DNA from: Rhizophagus irregularis
Taxonomy: Eukaryota; Glomeromycota; Glomeromycetes; Glomerales; Glomeraceae
Reading direction: 5' to 3'
Assembly (NCBI RefSeq): GCF_026210795.1
Contig: NC_089448.1
Location: 186,001-250,000, forward strand
DNA: 64,000 bases
The notes beneath the pieces are model-generated. The model was given only the letters and a program-made list of their open reading frames with translations, was not told where the DNA came from and did not search any database. Made by a program: the position numbers and the translations under genes. The stretch's first letter is position 1; the number at the start of each line of letters is the position of its first letter. Shown piece after piece: positions 1 through 11,287 of this stretch.

Positions 1-1421
1 GTTATTGCTTTTTTTTACATTATTTTTCTTCAATTCAATAGGCTTTTTTTTTCTTTCTTTATTATTCCATTGTAAAATTCAGGAGGAATATTTTAGGCTT
101 ATATTGAAAGATTTAAGAGAAAATATAACAAAGCAGCAGTAGATGGAAACGAAGAAACACAATATAATTTAAGTACTTACAAATTGGGAAAAAGAATTGA
201 AAAAAATGAATTTAAACTTTTTGAATTTTACTTTTTATTATATGTGATGGGTTATTTAAACAATTCTTTCAAATCAATATTTTTTTTATAAATCTTTATA
301 ATTTAATGAAGGAACTTGATTAATTATATGCGAATATGCGAACATTTTATTATAAATAAAATTGCGAGGTTTTTTATTATTCATGGTAAATTGATAATTT
401 CACGTGTCTTATTAATTTTATACTTTACAATTTTATTTATTTACGCCAACCGATAGTTATTTATATAATTATTTGGGAAAGATAAAAAAAAAGTTCATCA
501 AATAATAAACAATAAAATCAATTTAAAGATTATCAAATATTTATTTTTAAAATTTTTTAATGTTTTACGCTATTTATATTTGACACTAAAACCATTTGGT
601 AAGAAGAGAAAGTCTGCACCAAATAATAACTAATAAAATCAAATTCACAGGTTATCAAATATTTATTTTTTTTAAAAAAGGTTATTTTTATCTCGAAGTT
701 CTTTAGTAAGACATTTTGGCGAAAAACACACTCTTTCTAATACTGATATGTACAAAACATTTTGTTTTATTCAATCGTTTGAATTTGCTCTTCCTCAGAA
801 TCATTTTCATCAATTACTCATCCTAAACCAATTTTATGATATCATCATCTAAATAATTTCTTTTTTTAATTCACAAAAAGTATTTATTTAATAATGCATC
901 TGCTAATAAAGCAGCGTGAAAATCAGATATTACATCTAAAAAAATTTGAGCAAAAGTTTTATTATGTTTCTAAATTTACTGTCATTTTCTTTATTTGTAA
1001 TTCCATAAAACCGCAAAATATTTTCACGAATATCAACTTTTCGGTGAAGTGATAACTGTGAAATAATATATATACGAGGATTAATTTATCGTGTCACATT
1101 TTTTTAAATGATTATAAAGTTTCATACCTCTTTAATATTACTATTTCATGCGAAATAGCGAGTGGTATTTTTCCAAGTACCCAAATAATCTTTTTCCTAT
1201 TTGTTGTATATTCTTAAAGTCGGAATATTCATAGTACTCGATATGACCTTCGGAAATTAATGATTCTAAATCTTAATATTACTTGGCATTTTATTTCATT
1301 ATCAAGTTTTGATAAACAAAAAAATCATTCGATTTGACGTGTAATCGGTTAACACGAGTCAATAATATAAATAGTTAATGTAGTATGAGTAATTAAATTT
1401 GGAATTGAACTTAATTATGGT

Positions 1422-1453
1422 ACTTCACGACTTCACGACTTCACGACTTCACG
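1422..1453. repeat. Four tandem copies of an 8-bp unit
   Basis: The unit ACTTCACG is repeated four times without mismatch, in otherwise AT-rich sequence. A simple microsatellite is the likeliest reading; no gene start is evident next to it. Confidence 0.85.
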
Positions 1454-1559
1454 TCACCCAAAGTTACAGTCACGTGATATTAAAGAAGAGATGAAAAAAC
1501 AACTTGTCACTCTCTTTCTCATTTACCCATTTATCTAACTAATATGTTCAAACTGCATC

Positions 1560-1772
1560 CCTAGAAAAAACAAGAAATGTAACGTAAAAACATTTCTTAA
1601 ATTAATTAATAAAAAAAAAAACTCACACACTTCTCCTTTTACATCACATTTAAAGTTCAGCATGCGTTCCTAGAAAGAACAAGAAAAGAAATGTCAGAAA
1701 CGTTTCTTTAAAGTCAATCTTCCCCCAAAAAACAAGAAATAAAACGTTAGAAACGTTTCTTTAAAAATCAAT
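1560..1772. repeat. Three related blocks with GAAACGTTTC palindromes
   Basis: Blocks near 1560-1600, 1670-1712 and 1724-1770 each read roughly 'agaaCAAGAAA ... acgt ... tttctt'. Blocks two and three contain the perfect 10-bp palindrome GAAACGTTTC (1697-1706, 1750-1759); block one is degenerate. The spacing sequence resembles the intron-like spacers of the unit array at 44.8-46.5 kb (aacgtttc followed by A-rich sequence), so this may be a fragment of the same repeat family. Function unknown. Confidence 0.5.
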
Positions 1773-2479
1773 TTAAGAAAAATACTTTCTTTTCCAGTTT
1801 TTTCAGCCCGCTGTGGTAAGTCGATGTTCAACATACATCAAATTTTAATTCTATATTATGACATACTGATTTCTATGTCGTAAATAAAATAAAGGATAGA
1901 GTGAAATACATTATACATTGTAATGATACATTTGCTCGTAAAATTAAAAGCTTTTATAATATTATTAATTATTTTTCACTCAACTCCGTCCTATAGTATC
2001 TAAAGTAGATGCCAGTTACGCCACGCTATCACTTGTATGGTTTTATTGTAAATTCATCGTTTAATCATGTATGCAAATTAAATAAGCACGAACTCAAATA
2101 ATATGTGTGCAGAAAAACTAAACCTATCGCATATAAAAAGGATCATTCTCATACATTTTTACCATGAAAATTTGACCTGCGCTTCGTTAAGAGGAGTTAA
2201 CAACCGATTTCCTTTTTAGTAACATATTAGCGCAGATTATTCTTATATAATCCTCCTTTGCCAATCATTGTTTTTTGTCATATGAAACCAATGGTAAAAA
2301 TATATTATATTCAAAATTGAATGAAAATCCTTTTTTCACTTACAGTATGTAACCGCTTTTTTTTTAAAAAAAAAAAAGAAAAAATATTTTTTATTTAAGC
2401 TTTTTTTTATTGCAAAATAAAAAAAATGGTTTACAATCGCGTTTGTATGGATTATTAATGAGGTTAACAATCCAAACAA

Positions 2480-2705
2480 TAATTTTGATGACGTCAATTA
2501 TTTCAACAACAATTGCCATGATAATTTTGATGCTTATGACGACGATCACGATTTTTATGACGATTTTTATTATGATTCTGATGAATGATTATGACTATGG
2601 TTATTCGGAATATGACTCTTGTTGCGATAGAAAATAGAGAGGTATTGGTTAATTCGTATAAAGTAATTTTGTTATTTTTATTACGAAAGATTTCATTTTC
2701 TCTGA
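2480..2705. repeat. Dispersed repeat with Asp/Tyr/Phe codon run, copy 1
   Basis: This segment matches 13605-13835 over most of its length, including the shared tail beginning 'gaggtattggttaattcgta'. The core is a degenerate GAT-TTT-TAT type triplet run. In the second copy it reads as an Asp/Tyr/Phe-rich frame; here that frame is broken by stops, so I treat both as repeat and not as a gene. Confidence 0.7.
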
Positions 2706-2748
2706 GCTGTAATCTTAATTAGCCATAACAATACCTTTGTCTTAAACT

Positions 2749-2929
2749 AGGAAACGGGAACCGTTGTAAGTCCGCCGGAGCGAGGTATAATAAATAAAGA
2801 TGTAGCGATATTAGCAGCATAACGCCTTGGAATTCCTGGACAGAAACTCACGTGATTGAAAATTTACATGTTATTTCCATAGATCATCATAGTGCGTAGA
2901 CATATATAGTCCTTCGCTTCGCTCCGGAC
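2749..2929. mobile_element. Dispersed repeat with GTCCGGAGCGA-type inverted ends (empty site copy)
   Basis: It starts 'aggaaacgggaaccgttgta' and ends 'ccttcgcttcgctccggac'. The core 2770-2929 is bounded by imperfect inverted repeats of GTCCGGAGCGARG. A second copy lies at 57917-58237. Here the sequence around 2902-2910 is an uninterrupted tatata, whereas the second copy carries a 152-bp insertion at that point, so this copy is the pre-insertion site. Confidence 0.75.
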
Positions 2930-3362
2930 AATTATTTTAATGCTTGTGAAATTATTTGTTGGATATTTTTTTTTTTTTAACCAGATCAATAGAGATTACA
3001 TCACTTACTTCTGAATGTTTTGTCCTTTCCTTTTTCACCTTGTTAATGTATTAATATTGTAATAAGTTTGTATGGCAATAAAAAATAAGTAATTAAAAGA
3101 TTTTTATTTGTAAAGGCAAATCTTGATATTAAAATGAAATAAATTTATAATTTTTTGTGAAACTATCAAAACAATAACATAATCTTAGTCTAATTTCATG
3201 ATTATTAATTGATAAAGATGATGAAAAATTGCTAAAAAACTGTAATTTTAATGGTGTTAACTGATTATTTCAACCTATGATACCTTTTTGTGAGTATAAA
3301 AATCATTTAAATTAATTAAACTACTTTAAATTTTATTGTATGTATAATTGGATATTACTTCT
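2930..3362. other. Non-coding AT-rich spacer
   Basis: Downstream (3') flank of the minus-strand bromodomain/nuclease gene. No feature is recognised beyond A/T runs. Confidence 0.5.
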
Positions 3363-5316
3363 TCAACAGGTTTCCATAAAATACGACGAAAACCAATCAC
3401 TAAGATGACCTTTCAATTTATTGGGATTTGATTTAATTGTTTTAACACGTTCATCAAGTACTCCTGAGCTGGAATAATTAGCAACTTTTCCCTTTGAGAT
3501 TGTATTCATATATGATTCCAATTGACTTATACCACTTTTTAATACCTCACCTATAGTTGTCTGGTTTGTTTTTTTAAATTCTTTGGACCAATATGTATAT
3601 GATCTTTTTAATAAAATCTCTTCATCTTCCTTTTCAAGAATTTTATCTAAGTTTTCTAATTCATTTGCACCAAACATCTGATTTCTTATTAAGCCAACTA
3701 ATGAAATATATTTTAATTCTAAGCTAATATAATTATCTCCTATTCCTTTTAAAATAAAAATATCTGAATAACCAAATCGACCTGATCCTTTTGGCTTCTT
3801 GCCATCCATTACTAATGAAAGCTCTGGAATATGATATTTTAATGGCAGAAGAATTTCAACAATTGCTTGAAGCATAGATTCATTCGCTGATGATAAAGAC
3901 ATCTTTGACCTTGTTAATAGAAAGGTCTTTAAAATTTCAATAAAAGGATAATATTACCTATAACAAGACTTTCATATGCTGAAGTAGCAAGAAGTGCATC
4001 ATTAACAATCTGTCTATACATTAAATTATCCATATTTTGTTCTAAAATTTGTCTTTGTTTCTTCCAGGATCCATCTGTATCATCAGCATCATTATCTCTT
4101 GTTCTTTTCAGTTCTTTTATTTGTTTACCTTTAAGAATAAGTTTTTCATTCCATTTTTTATTAAAAATAGATTCTAATGCTTTACCTGAACTATATATTT
4201 CACTTCCAACATCATTATATGTATAACAATTACAAAATATTAAACGAACATCTTTCTCAAAATCTTCTAAACTAGTGTATTGATTATTTTCTAAATTTAA
4301 ATTTATAGTAAATAGATCTATTGGATGGTTTATAATATTATTTTTAACATCATTTTTAATACATTTATAAAATAGATTAGCATAAGATGTGTTTTCAAGT
4401 TCATGAAGTATATCATAACAAAAGTTAATAAGTTCAAAGTTTGGTTGTAAAGTTTCAGAAACTTTGATTGTCTTTTTTGGAAGTAATATTTCTGATTGTA
4501 CATCTGGTTGTAAAGTTTCATGAATATTTTTAGGAGGTATTTTGACTGTTTTTTTTAAAAGTGATGTGTCTGATTGTGAAATTTTAGAAAGATTAGCAGG
4601 ATCAACTGTCTTTTTTGTAAGAGATGTGACTGTTTTTTTTGAAAGTGATGTGTCTGATTGTGAAGTTTTAGAAAGATTAGCAGGAGCCTCAACTGTCTTT
4701 TTTATAAGAGATGTAACATCATTCTCTTTATCACATTCTTTGGTATTCTCTTTATCATATTCTTTGATTACTCCTTGCCAGAAAATTTGCAGCTTTTTTA
4801 TATAACGTGATCGTTCTGAAATTAACTGTAAGAAGATACAAGATTATTAGTAGTGCATTAAATTTTCATTTAGTAATAAAGAAGGTACATAGCCAATTCC
4901 TCCTCCAGAATTAGCAGACTTTATCAACGACAAAGCATGGGTGCCCGAAATGAGAGTCTTGGGCTGGTTACCAAGGATGTCAAGACAGTAATTCTCACTA
5001 AGTGACCACGGGGAGTATTAGGAGTTACCCATACTTTGCAAAATAAAAACAAACGCACCTTTTTCTTTAATTCAGCAAAAGCATTTGAATCTAATAATTT
5101 ATTTGCTTCATCCAAAAAACGATTTTTCCAGGCAACATCAAAGCTTTGCCATTTGGCTAATGTAAATGTAGAGCTAGTTAGTTGAGCTAGTGAAGTAATG
5201 ATTATATCTCGGTTATGACTCAAAAATCCATAGTAAGTCCAATTATTTGATTTTGTCTCAATTATATAGGAAACAAGAGTCTCATGTCCAATATATTTTT
5301 GAGTTTCTGTACTCAT
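3363..5316 (-). CDS. Bromodomain plus PD-(D/E)XK nuclease-fold protein
   Basis: Three exons splice in frame: 5316-5059, 4825-3958 and 3886-3363, giving 549 residues. Introns are GT-AG (233 and 71 nt; phases 0 and 1). Residues 1-86 are an unrecognised module (conserved in the relic at 14.1 kb). Residues about 115-190 are Lys/Ser/Thr-rich with near-repeats of KKTV and NLSK.SQSDTSL. Residues about 217-316 form a bromodomain: HPIDLFTI, the Y.S..DFE.DVRLIF.NC..YN stretch with the acetyl-lysine-binding Asn, and a C-terminal helix. Exon 3 carries GYSDIFIL (Asp417) and LELK (Glu432, Lys434), spaced like the D...ExK site of restriction-type nucleases. Inference: an acetyl-histone-directed nuclease or a transposon-derived protein. 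The bromodomain call is firm from motif order; nuclease activity is unproven. The long first intron contains a GC-richer block also present in the relic copy. Confidence 0.8.
4870..5036. repeat. GC-richer block inside intron 1, shared with 13.95-14.09 kb
   Basis: About 165 bp with base composition unlike its surroundings, nearly identical to 13935-14092 including 'gtgaccacggggagtattag'. It lies in the unusually long first intron of the bromodomain gene. The short motif gaccacgggg recurs (inverted) in the GC-rich patch near 23.3 kb. It may be an old insertion or a conserved non-coding element; no box A/box B tRNA-type promoter is visible. Confidence 0.45.
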
Positions 5317-5601
5317 TTGATTTGTTTATAAAAAAGTATTTGTTTATTAGTAAAAGCAAAAAGTATTTTTTAAAGTTTGAGAGAAATTAGAGATCTTAAA
5401 TATTAAAAAAATAATATGATTCAGACTGACACATTAACACGAAAAAAGCACTACAAAATACTCAGCTTTTGTCAACCAGATTCATTATTACAGAAGATTA
5501 TAAACTGTATATGCAATATATGCAATCCATGTAATAATGAAATGGAATAAATTTTATTAGATATATGTATGACTCATATTGCATAAATAGAATTGTAATT
5601 T

Positions 5602-6264
5602 TACACTTTTTTTTTCATATTAATCTAGAACAAACTAATGATATAAACCAAGCAAAAAAGAAAAAATATGTATCATAATGTATCTAATAATAATCATGAT
5701 ATATATCAGATGATATATTGTTGATATTTTTCGACAGACTATTATATAAAAAAAAAAATTTTATATTCAACTTTTATAATATTGTAAAATTTCCAGGTTA
5801 TAATTAGTCATTAAAAGTAATATTAAGTAAGTTAAAACCTTAATTTTTTACTATTATAATAAATTATTTTAACGCGCTTACGCGTCCAACTTATTTGTTA
5901 TTACTAGATTACTATTGATCTAGGATCGATTACACTTTTTTTTCATATTAATCTAGAACAAACTATTAAATGATATAAACCAAGCAAAAAAGAAAAAATA
6001 TGTATCATAATGTATCTAATAATAATCATGATATATATCAGATGATATATTGTTGATATTTTTCGACAGACTATTATATAAAAAAAAAAATTTTATATTC
6101 AACTTTTATTATATTTTAAATTTTCCAGGTTATAATTAGTAGTCATTAAAAGTAATATTAAGTAAGTTAAAACCTTAATTTTTTACTATTATAATAAATT
6201 ATTTTAACGCGCTTACGCGTCCAAATTATTTGTTATTACTAGATTACTATTGATCTAGGATCGA
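5602..6264. repeat. Direct tandem duplication, two units of about 330 bp
   Basis: Unit 1 is 5602-5930 and unit 2 is 5931-6264. Both run from 'tacactttttttt' to 'gatctaggatcga' and share ACGCGCTTACGCGT and the gatatattgttgatattttt stretch. Differences are a few indels, so the duplication is fairly recent. It lies immediately upstream of the bromodomain/nuclease gene start. A related but shorter tandem pair is found at 14545-14880. Confidence 0.85.
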
Positions 6265-6689
6265 AGTTATAACTTATAAGTATAAATAGTATTATGCCAA
6301 AAAAATGGAAGAAAATACAAATGATACAAAGTCTTTAAGCTTCAAATGAAGACAAGATTCGTTTAAGATGCCAATCTAAATCAAATTTTTTTGATTGGGT
6401 TAGTGGATGTAGATTAGAGCACTAATTAAATTATGATGATAAGAAATTTAATATTGAATAACTCAGGTGATTATATATAAAATTATTTTATCTGTTTAAT
6501 TCTGGTGATATTAACTAAATATGGTTGCAAAGAAAAACAGTAGATTATTTTATTAAATATATACTTTACTTCATTACCATAATAATATAAATGTAACTAT
6601 ATAATACATAATTAATAATATAAATAAGTTTAATTAATCAAAGCAAAAGTCTCTTTATTAAATGTTAATTTTATCCATATACTGTATTA

Positions 6690-6799
6690 TGTCTCATACT
6701 TGAAACTTTGCCTGGACCCAGCCCGGATTCTTATATTTATTATTTTAATATTTTAATTTTTAAGTGAATTTATTCCTAGACCAGGGTGATATATTTGTA
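6690..6799. other. Short GC-rich remnant
   Basis: The stretch 'cctggacccagcccggatt' resembles the interior of the hAT-like element at 9338-9682 (ggacccag, ccgg). It may be a fragment of the same family. No ends can be defined. Confidence 0.3.
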
Positions 6800-6893
6800 T
6801 GTTATTGTACGGGCATACTTAATAAATAATAATGGTATTATGTGGCGCGAAACGCCACATCATAACAATTATTAAGCACGTCCGTACAATAAC
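6800..6893. mobile_element. Fold-back element, near-complete hairpin
   Basis: The left arm starts TGTTATTGTACGGGC and runs to 6847; the right arm is its imperfect complement, 6853-6893, ending CGTCCGTACAATAACA. The central stem TGTGGCG/CGCCACA is perfect with a 5-nt loop (CGAAA). A few indels in the arms indicate age. It reads as a solo MITE or fold-back; the target duplication is not clear. Confidence 0.65.
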
Positions 6894-7176
6894 AATATTA
6901 TTATACTGACCAGTCTGACCACCATGACCATCATATTGATCAAATCAAACTTTTTTTATACTTTATTTATACTAAACCGTAACTCTTTAATTCTTTTACT
7001 TTTAGCATGATTTATATACTAGAAACTATAAGTAGTTCAAAGTAAACAATAAACGTGCACAAACATCAAATGTAACATGAAAAATTATCTTTTTAATGTA
7101 ATATTTATCATGTTATACTTTAAAATTATATTCTCTTTATTTTTTTTTATTTCGTATATTTTATTGTGGGAAAACG

Positions 7177-8829
7177 AGTACGATAGCAGTATTGAGTTCT
7201 TCAAATCATTTGGAAAAGTAAAGAATACATCAAATGCAACAAAAAACTGGATTTCTAATCTTGAAGAATTTTTTTAGAAAGGATAAATTTCCAGAAGAGA
7301 AAATTGAACACGTAATTTCTATACAAACAGTTAGCAAACTATATAGTAGAAATGAAGCAAAAAAATGGAAACCAATATTCTGCAAGTTCTGTACGTTGTG
7401 CAATTGCTGCTATACATCATCATATCATGAAAAATTCTACAATATCCGGCATAAACATTCATGATCAAGCAACCTTTCCAGCCTTTTGGGAAGTCACCAA
7501 TGGAAAGCTAAAATTTTTTTCTGACTTGGGACTAAATGATGCAAAAGGTGCTGATGCACTATCTATGGATGAAATCTCAATAATACTTAATCATAAAACA
7601 TTAGATAGTACAACATCAGAACGATTATTATATCGTATTTACTTTTATAACGCACTATTATTAGGTATCTGGGGTAAAGAACATTCTGTACTTCTATTAG
7701 AAGATTTCAAAAAAAGAGAAGATGGAGGTTTCACAGTATATATTTATCGTAGTAAAACGAACCAGAGGGGAGCATTTGGAAGTAGAGGAAAAGCAGACAA
7801 AATCCTCATACCATATAATGAAGAAATAATTCAACATTATGACAAATATATTTCATTACGTCCAAAAGATGCAGATCCAGAATTTTACTTGCAAGAAATG
7901 GGTGAAGAAGATGGTAAGTGATCATTAAATAATTGAAAATTCTGTATTCTAAAAAAAACAAAAGATAGAATATGTAACTAACTAAATAATTATTAAGCTC
8001 TCTCATCCGGTATATGGTTTAAAAGAAATCACATTGGATTTAATCGACTCAAATCATTTATGAGAACGATCTGTATCAGCGTGGGTCTTAATATTAGCAA
8101 CAGAAAAATTGTTCCACATACTGGTAGAAAGACTATGGTACAAGCTTTAGAAAGTATTGGAGAATCTACTCTCAATATCTGAAAGCAATCACGTCATAAA
8201 AGTGATGAGAGTTTACGACCATATCTTCCAACAGGTGAAAAAGATCAACTGCGTATGATGGAAAATCTAGCGGAAAAAATAACTGGAAATGATAATAAAG
8301 TAGTATTTATAAAATTTATTTTATCATTTTATTGAAAAGCTTTATTCAATTTTCTATCAATATTTATTTCTATTTTATATTTTAGAATTTCAAGAAATTA
8401 CAACCAATTTAAACATTTCAAATGAAACCTCAGAATTTGATAATAACATTTACCCTCGCTATAGTGAAGCTCATGGGCTGAAGGTTAAGATTCACTATAG
8501 TAAGGGATTCACTATAGCGAAGGTGAACTGTATTAAGAATTATTATTTATATAGAAAATCCGTACCTGAGCTTTTCTTTACTATAGCAAATTATTCACTA
8601 TATAAAAATTCACTATAGCGAGGGTGAACTGTACATTTAAACGAGCATCGCAAGGTATATTTAGAATATCTTTTTTGTTAATTAGTAGCAATTATGCTAA
8701 TTTGATTTTACAGTTTATAAAAATTTAAAAAAAGATAATGAAACTTCTGAATCTTCTGAGAGTTACTACGAAATTACAAAAAAAATTCAGCTTACAATTT
8801 CTCAAGACGAAACTAGCAAAAATAATTAA
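7177..8829 (+). pseudogene. Crypton-type tyrosine recombinase (DUF3504), decayed
   Basis: The order of family motifs is recognisable: N-terminal ATKNWISNLEEF, then NGNQYSASSVRCAIAAIH, NIHDQATFPAFW, FYNALLLGIWGKEHS, YRSKTNQRGAFG, GKADKILIPYNE, RPKDADPEFYLQ, and after an intron (donor GTAAGT at 7916) HTGRKTMVQAL and SRHKSDES. Two frameshifts separate the first three blocks near 7275 and 7350. An in-frame TGA sits at 8180-8182. The Arg normally in the LLG.RGKEH motif is Trp (TGG, 7670-7672), removing a catalytic residue. A 183-bp pogo-like insertion interrupts the 3' exon. DUF3504 proteins are Crypton-derived recombinases; this copy is dead. Confidence 0.85.
8451..8633. mobile_element. pogo/Tigger-like MITE with internal end copy
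   Basis: The right end is TTCACTATAGCGAGGGTGAA followed by CTGTA; the left end starts CCCTCGCTATAGTGAA in inverse orientation, lacking about 8 outer bases. A third end-like copy lies at 8508-8532. Termini of the form TACAGTTCACCCTCGCTATA are typical of pogo/Tigger-type mariner relatives. It lies in the last exon of the dead DUF3504 gene. Confidence 0.65.
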
Positions 8830-9329
8830 AAGTGGTGTATTAACAGACTCCGATTTTAATATTAAATTAGTATAAATAATTTGTTTATAGTTATTAACAA
8901 ATAATGTAAAAAAATACAATTTATTTTATAAATATGAACGATGTGCGCTATATTAAGTGATGTGTAAAATAACTGTACAGCATGTGCATGATGGTCATAT
9001 AATAATTTTTGATTGTTATTTTTAGGAAGTCGAAAGGAGATAAACAAAAATTAAGGAAAAACAAGTAAAAAATGAAACCAATAAAGTAAAAAAATGAAAT
9101 CAAGATCCAAGAACAGAACCATGATAGATATAAAGAACAAACCCATGATGAAGATAATGAACAAACATTGATGAGTTAAAAGAACGTAATAGCAAATCCC
9201 ACGAAATTAAAGAGCAAAATCAGTAATGTTAAAGAGTAAAACCCATGAAGCTAAAGAGCAGTATAAAGTAGAAAATATAGTTATATTTAGTATAATATTT
9301 TGTTATAAACATTATATTTCATGTGTCAC
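8830..9329. other. AT-rich spacer, no gene recognised
   Basis: A- and T-rich sequence. Repeated 'gaacaaa.cccatga' phrases around 9110-9245 suggest a decayed short-period repeat. No coding signal. Confidence 0.4.
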
Positions 9330-9337
9330 TAGTAGTA

Positions 9338-9682
9338 TAGAGGTCTGCAAATGGGACCCAGAACCCGGAAACCCTAACCTGGCCGGACCCAGATCTGAGT
9401 TTTGGCTGGAAAACTTTCTTCAAAATTCACCCGGGCAAGGTCCAGGCTGGCACATGATTTTTCGTTAAATCCGGATTTTTGTAACTCTGGCCAAAATCGT
9501 CTTAATTCCGGCCAAAATTAAACTTTGGCCGATTTTTTTGTTTTTACAACAAAATGATATAATAGAAGTCCGGTTGGGTTTTTAATATATTGAGTCTGGG
9601 CTAGGCCGGGCCAGATACTTTATGTTATTTTCCAAGTGCGGGCTGGGCCAGGTTGCAAAATAGGGGTCAATGCAGATCTCTA
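9338..9682. mobile_element. Non-autonomous hAT-like element, GC-rich
   Basis: The ends are inverted: TAGAGGTCTGCAAATGGGAC at the left and the complement TAGAGATCTGCATTGACCCC at the right. The element is flanked on both sides by the 8-bp direct repeat TAGTAGTA (9330-9337 and 9683-9690). An 8-bp target duplication and 5' TAGAG (fitting YARNG) are the hAT hallmarks. The interior is strikingly rich in CCGG, GGGCC and CCCGG compared with the surroundings and contains no transposase frame. Confidence 0.85.
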
Positions 9683-9713
9683 TAGTAGTATTATTAAATT
9701 ATATAATTTATAA

Positions 9714-9960
9714 ACTTTACTGAAGCCCTAAAATTTCAAACCATTAAGGTCATCTTAAAGACCCTATTTGAAATTGTAACAATATTAAAATGGTAACTAA
9801 ACAATTTCATTGCAATATCACTAAAAATATCACTTATCATTATGATATAATAAATATCAAAATAAAGTCATTAACATTTATAAGCTTAACAATATTGTTA
9901 ACAATATCACTAATGATATCAATTTGATATTGTTAAGATATTATTCAATATTATTTTGAT
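9714..9960. repeat. Dispersed repeat rich in gatattgtt/aatatcaa
   Basis: It begins 'actttactgaagccctaaaa', shared almost exactly with 23090-23220. Downstream it consists of many inverted ATATC/GATAT phrases, similar to 12965-13050. It is probably a transposon margin; its other end is not visible. Confidence 0.6.
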
Positions 9961-11287
9961 ATTGTATTTTTTTTTTTAAATAGTAACGCGCTTTATTAAT
10001 TATATACGATCTCAAAGATCAGGATAATTAACTACAAAAGCACCTAGAGCCAATAAAGATAAACTTTATCAACCCTATAACTAAGTATTCGGTATCAAAG
10101 TTGCTAATTTAAAATTTAACTAAATATTGTGATTAAATTAAAAATTAATATTGTTTGTTTTCTAAACTACATTACTATGGGGTTGGTAGATATACTAGTT
10201 ATCAAATATATGTATAGTCTCATATAAAGTTTATTATTTTCGTGATCAACATATTAAGCTTAAAATTAGTTTTTTATAATAAACTTTCAATTAAATTTGA
10301 TATTTTTTAAACTTTCACAACTTTGGATTCTTCTCATTTTTCGCTCTGAATTCTGCAAAAACATTCTAAAACACCATCTCTTTCATGAAATAGTTTGATT
10401 TTCTTAAAAGAACTGCTTCTTTATAGGAAAATTCTTTTTTTCTTGAGTAATTTCAAAAAAAGCATTCTATTTTCATTTTTTCCAAGTTATTGTGTATCCG
10501 TTTGTATTTCTAGTATTTCTTAAAAGTTAATATAACATGATTTCTCAAATTTTAAAGATTTCGGATTTTTTAATAGGCAAATGGCTATCACAAATTTTTA
10601 AATAAATAATACTAGTTGTAACCCGTTGCTTCGCACCAGGATTGGCTGAATGGAATAATAATAATCATATAAATTTCATTTTTGTTGAACGTCAACGTAA
10701 TAAACTGGCCAATGGAAATACGATTGCACAATTTAAAATTTATTTATACAGGTAATCTAAACGTTACAAATTTTTTTAATTATATAGATGAAGTTTATAT
10801 TTCAAAATGTATAATACCGTCAATAAATAATTTAAATGTTAGTATCCAAAAATCCGGATACCCTGTATAATTTTCCTAACACTATTTCGAATTCAGTAAT
10901 ATAGTAAAAAAATCTGGATTATAAGACTATACATATATTTGGTTTAATTAGTATATCTACCACCCCAACGTTACTATCTTCTAATTTTACTATGTTTTTT
11001 GATTTTTTTAATATTTTTGTATGTTTTGAGACTTTGCTATTTTTAAATAATTCTACACTATTAATGAATTGAAAGAAAAATAAAAACTATATAATATAAA
11101 AGCACCCAAATCTAAGCTATTAAAATTATTACATCGAAAAAATAATCTAAAGAAAACTACACTACATAGAAAATATCTTAGAATTTAGTACAAAACTCTC
11201 TGTTGCCTAAGTTTCTTCGATCAGATTCCAGTATTGGTTACTTAGAAGATTTTTTGAATTTGTGAAAAAATTTTTGGGATAATTTGT
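9961..11287. other. AT-rich stretch with 3' flank of the element-like ORF
   Basis: No coding region is supported. 'aaccctataactaa' at 10070-10085 recurs at 24192 and 38362 next to the two relics of the ORF family at 11.3-12.9 kb, so it probably belongs to that element's 3' region. At 10621-10640 the phrase ACCCGTTGCTTCGCACCAGG appears; an inverted variant is at 19071-19090. Confidence 0.5.

Larger units (their letters stand above)
1..2400. other. AT-rich stretch, no gene recognised
   Basis: I see no coding frame of convincing length or composition on either strand. It holds long A and T runs, a short tandem repeat at 1422-1453 and three related blocks around 1560-1770, listed separately. Confidence 0.6.

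Noticed and set aside
2410-2637. Plus-strand frame rich in Ile/Met/Thr
   Set aside because: It starts at a TTG, is low complexity, and is out of frame with the related repeat at 13.6 kb.
4330-4805. Two frames overlapping the bromodomain exon on both strands
   Set aside because: They are shadows of the real minus-strand exon 4825-3958, whose frame is open and matches the bromodomain.
5602-6264. LTR pair of a retrotransposon
   Set aside because: The two copies are directly adjacent with no internal region, and no TG...CA ends or primer-binding site are seen.
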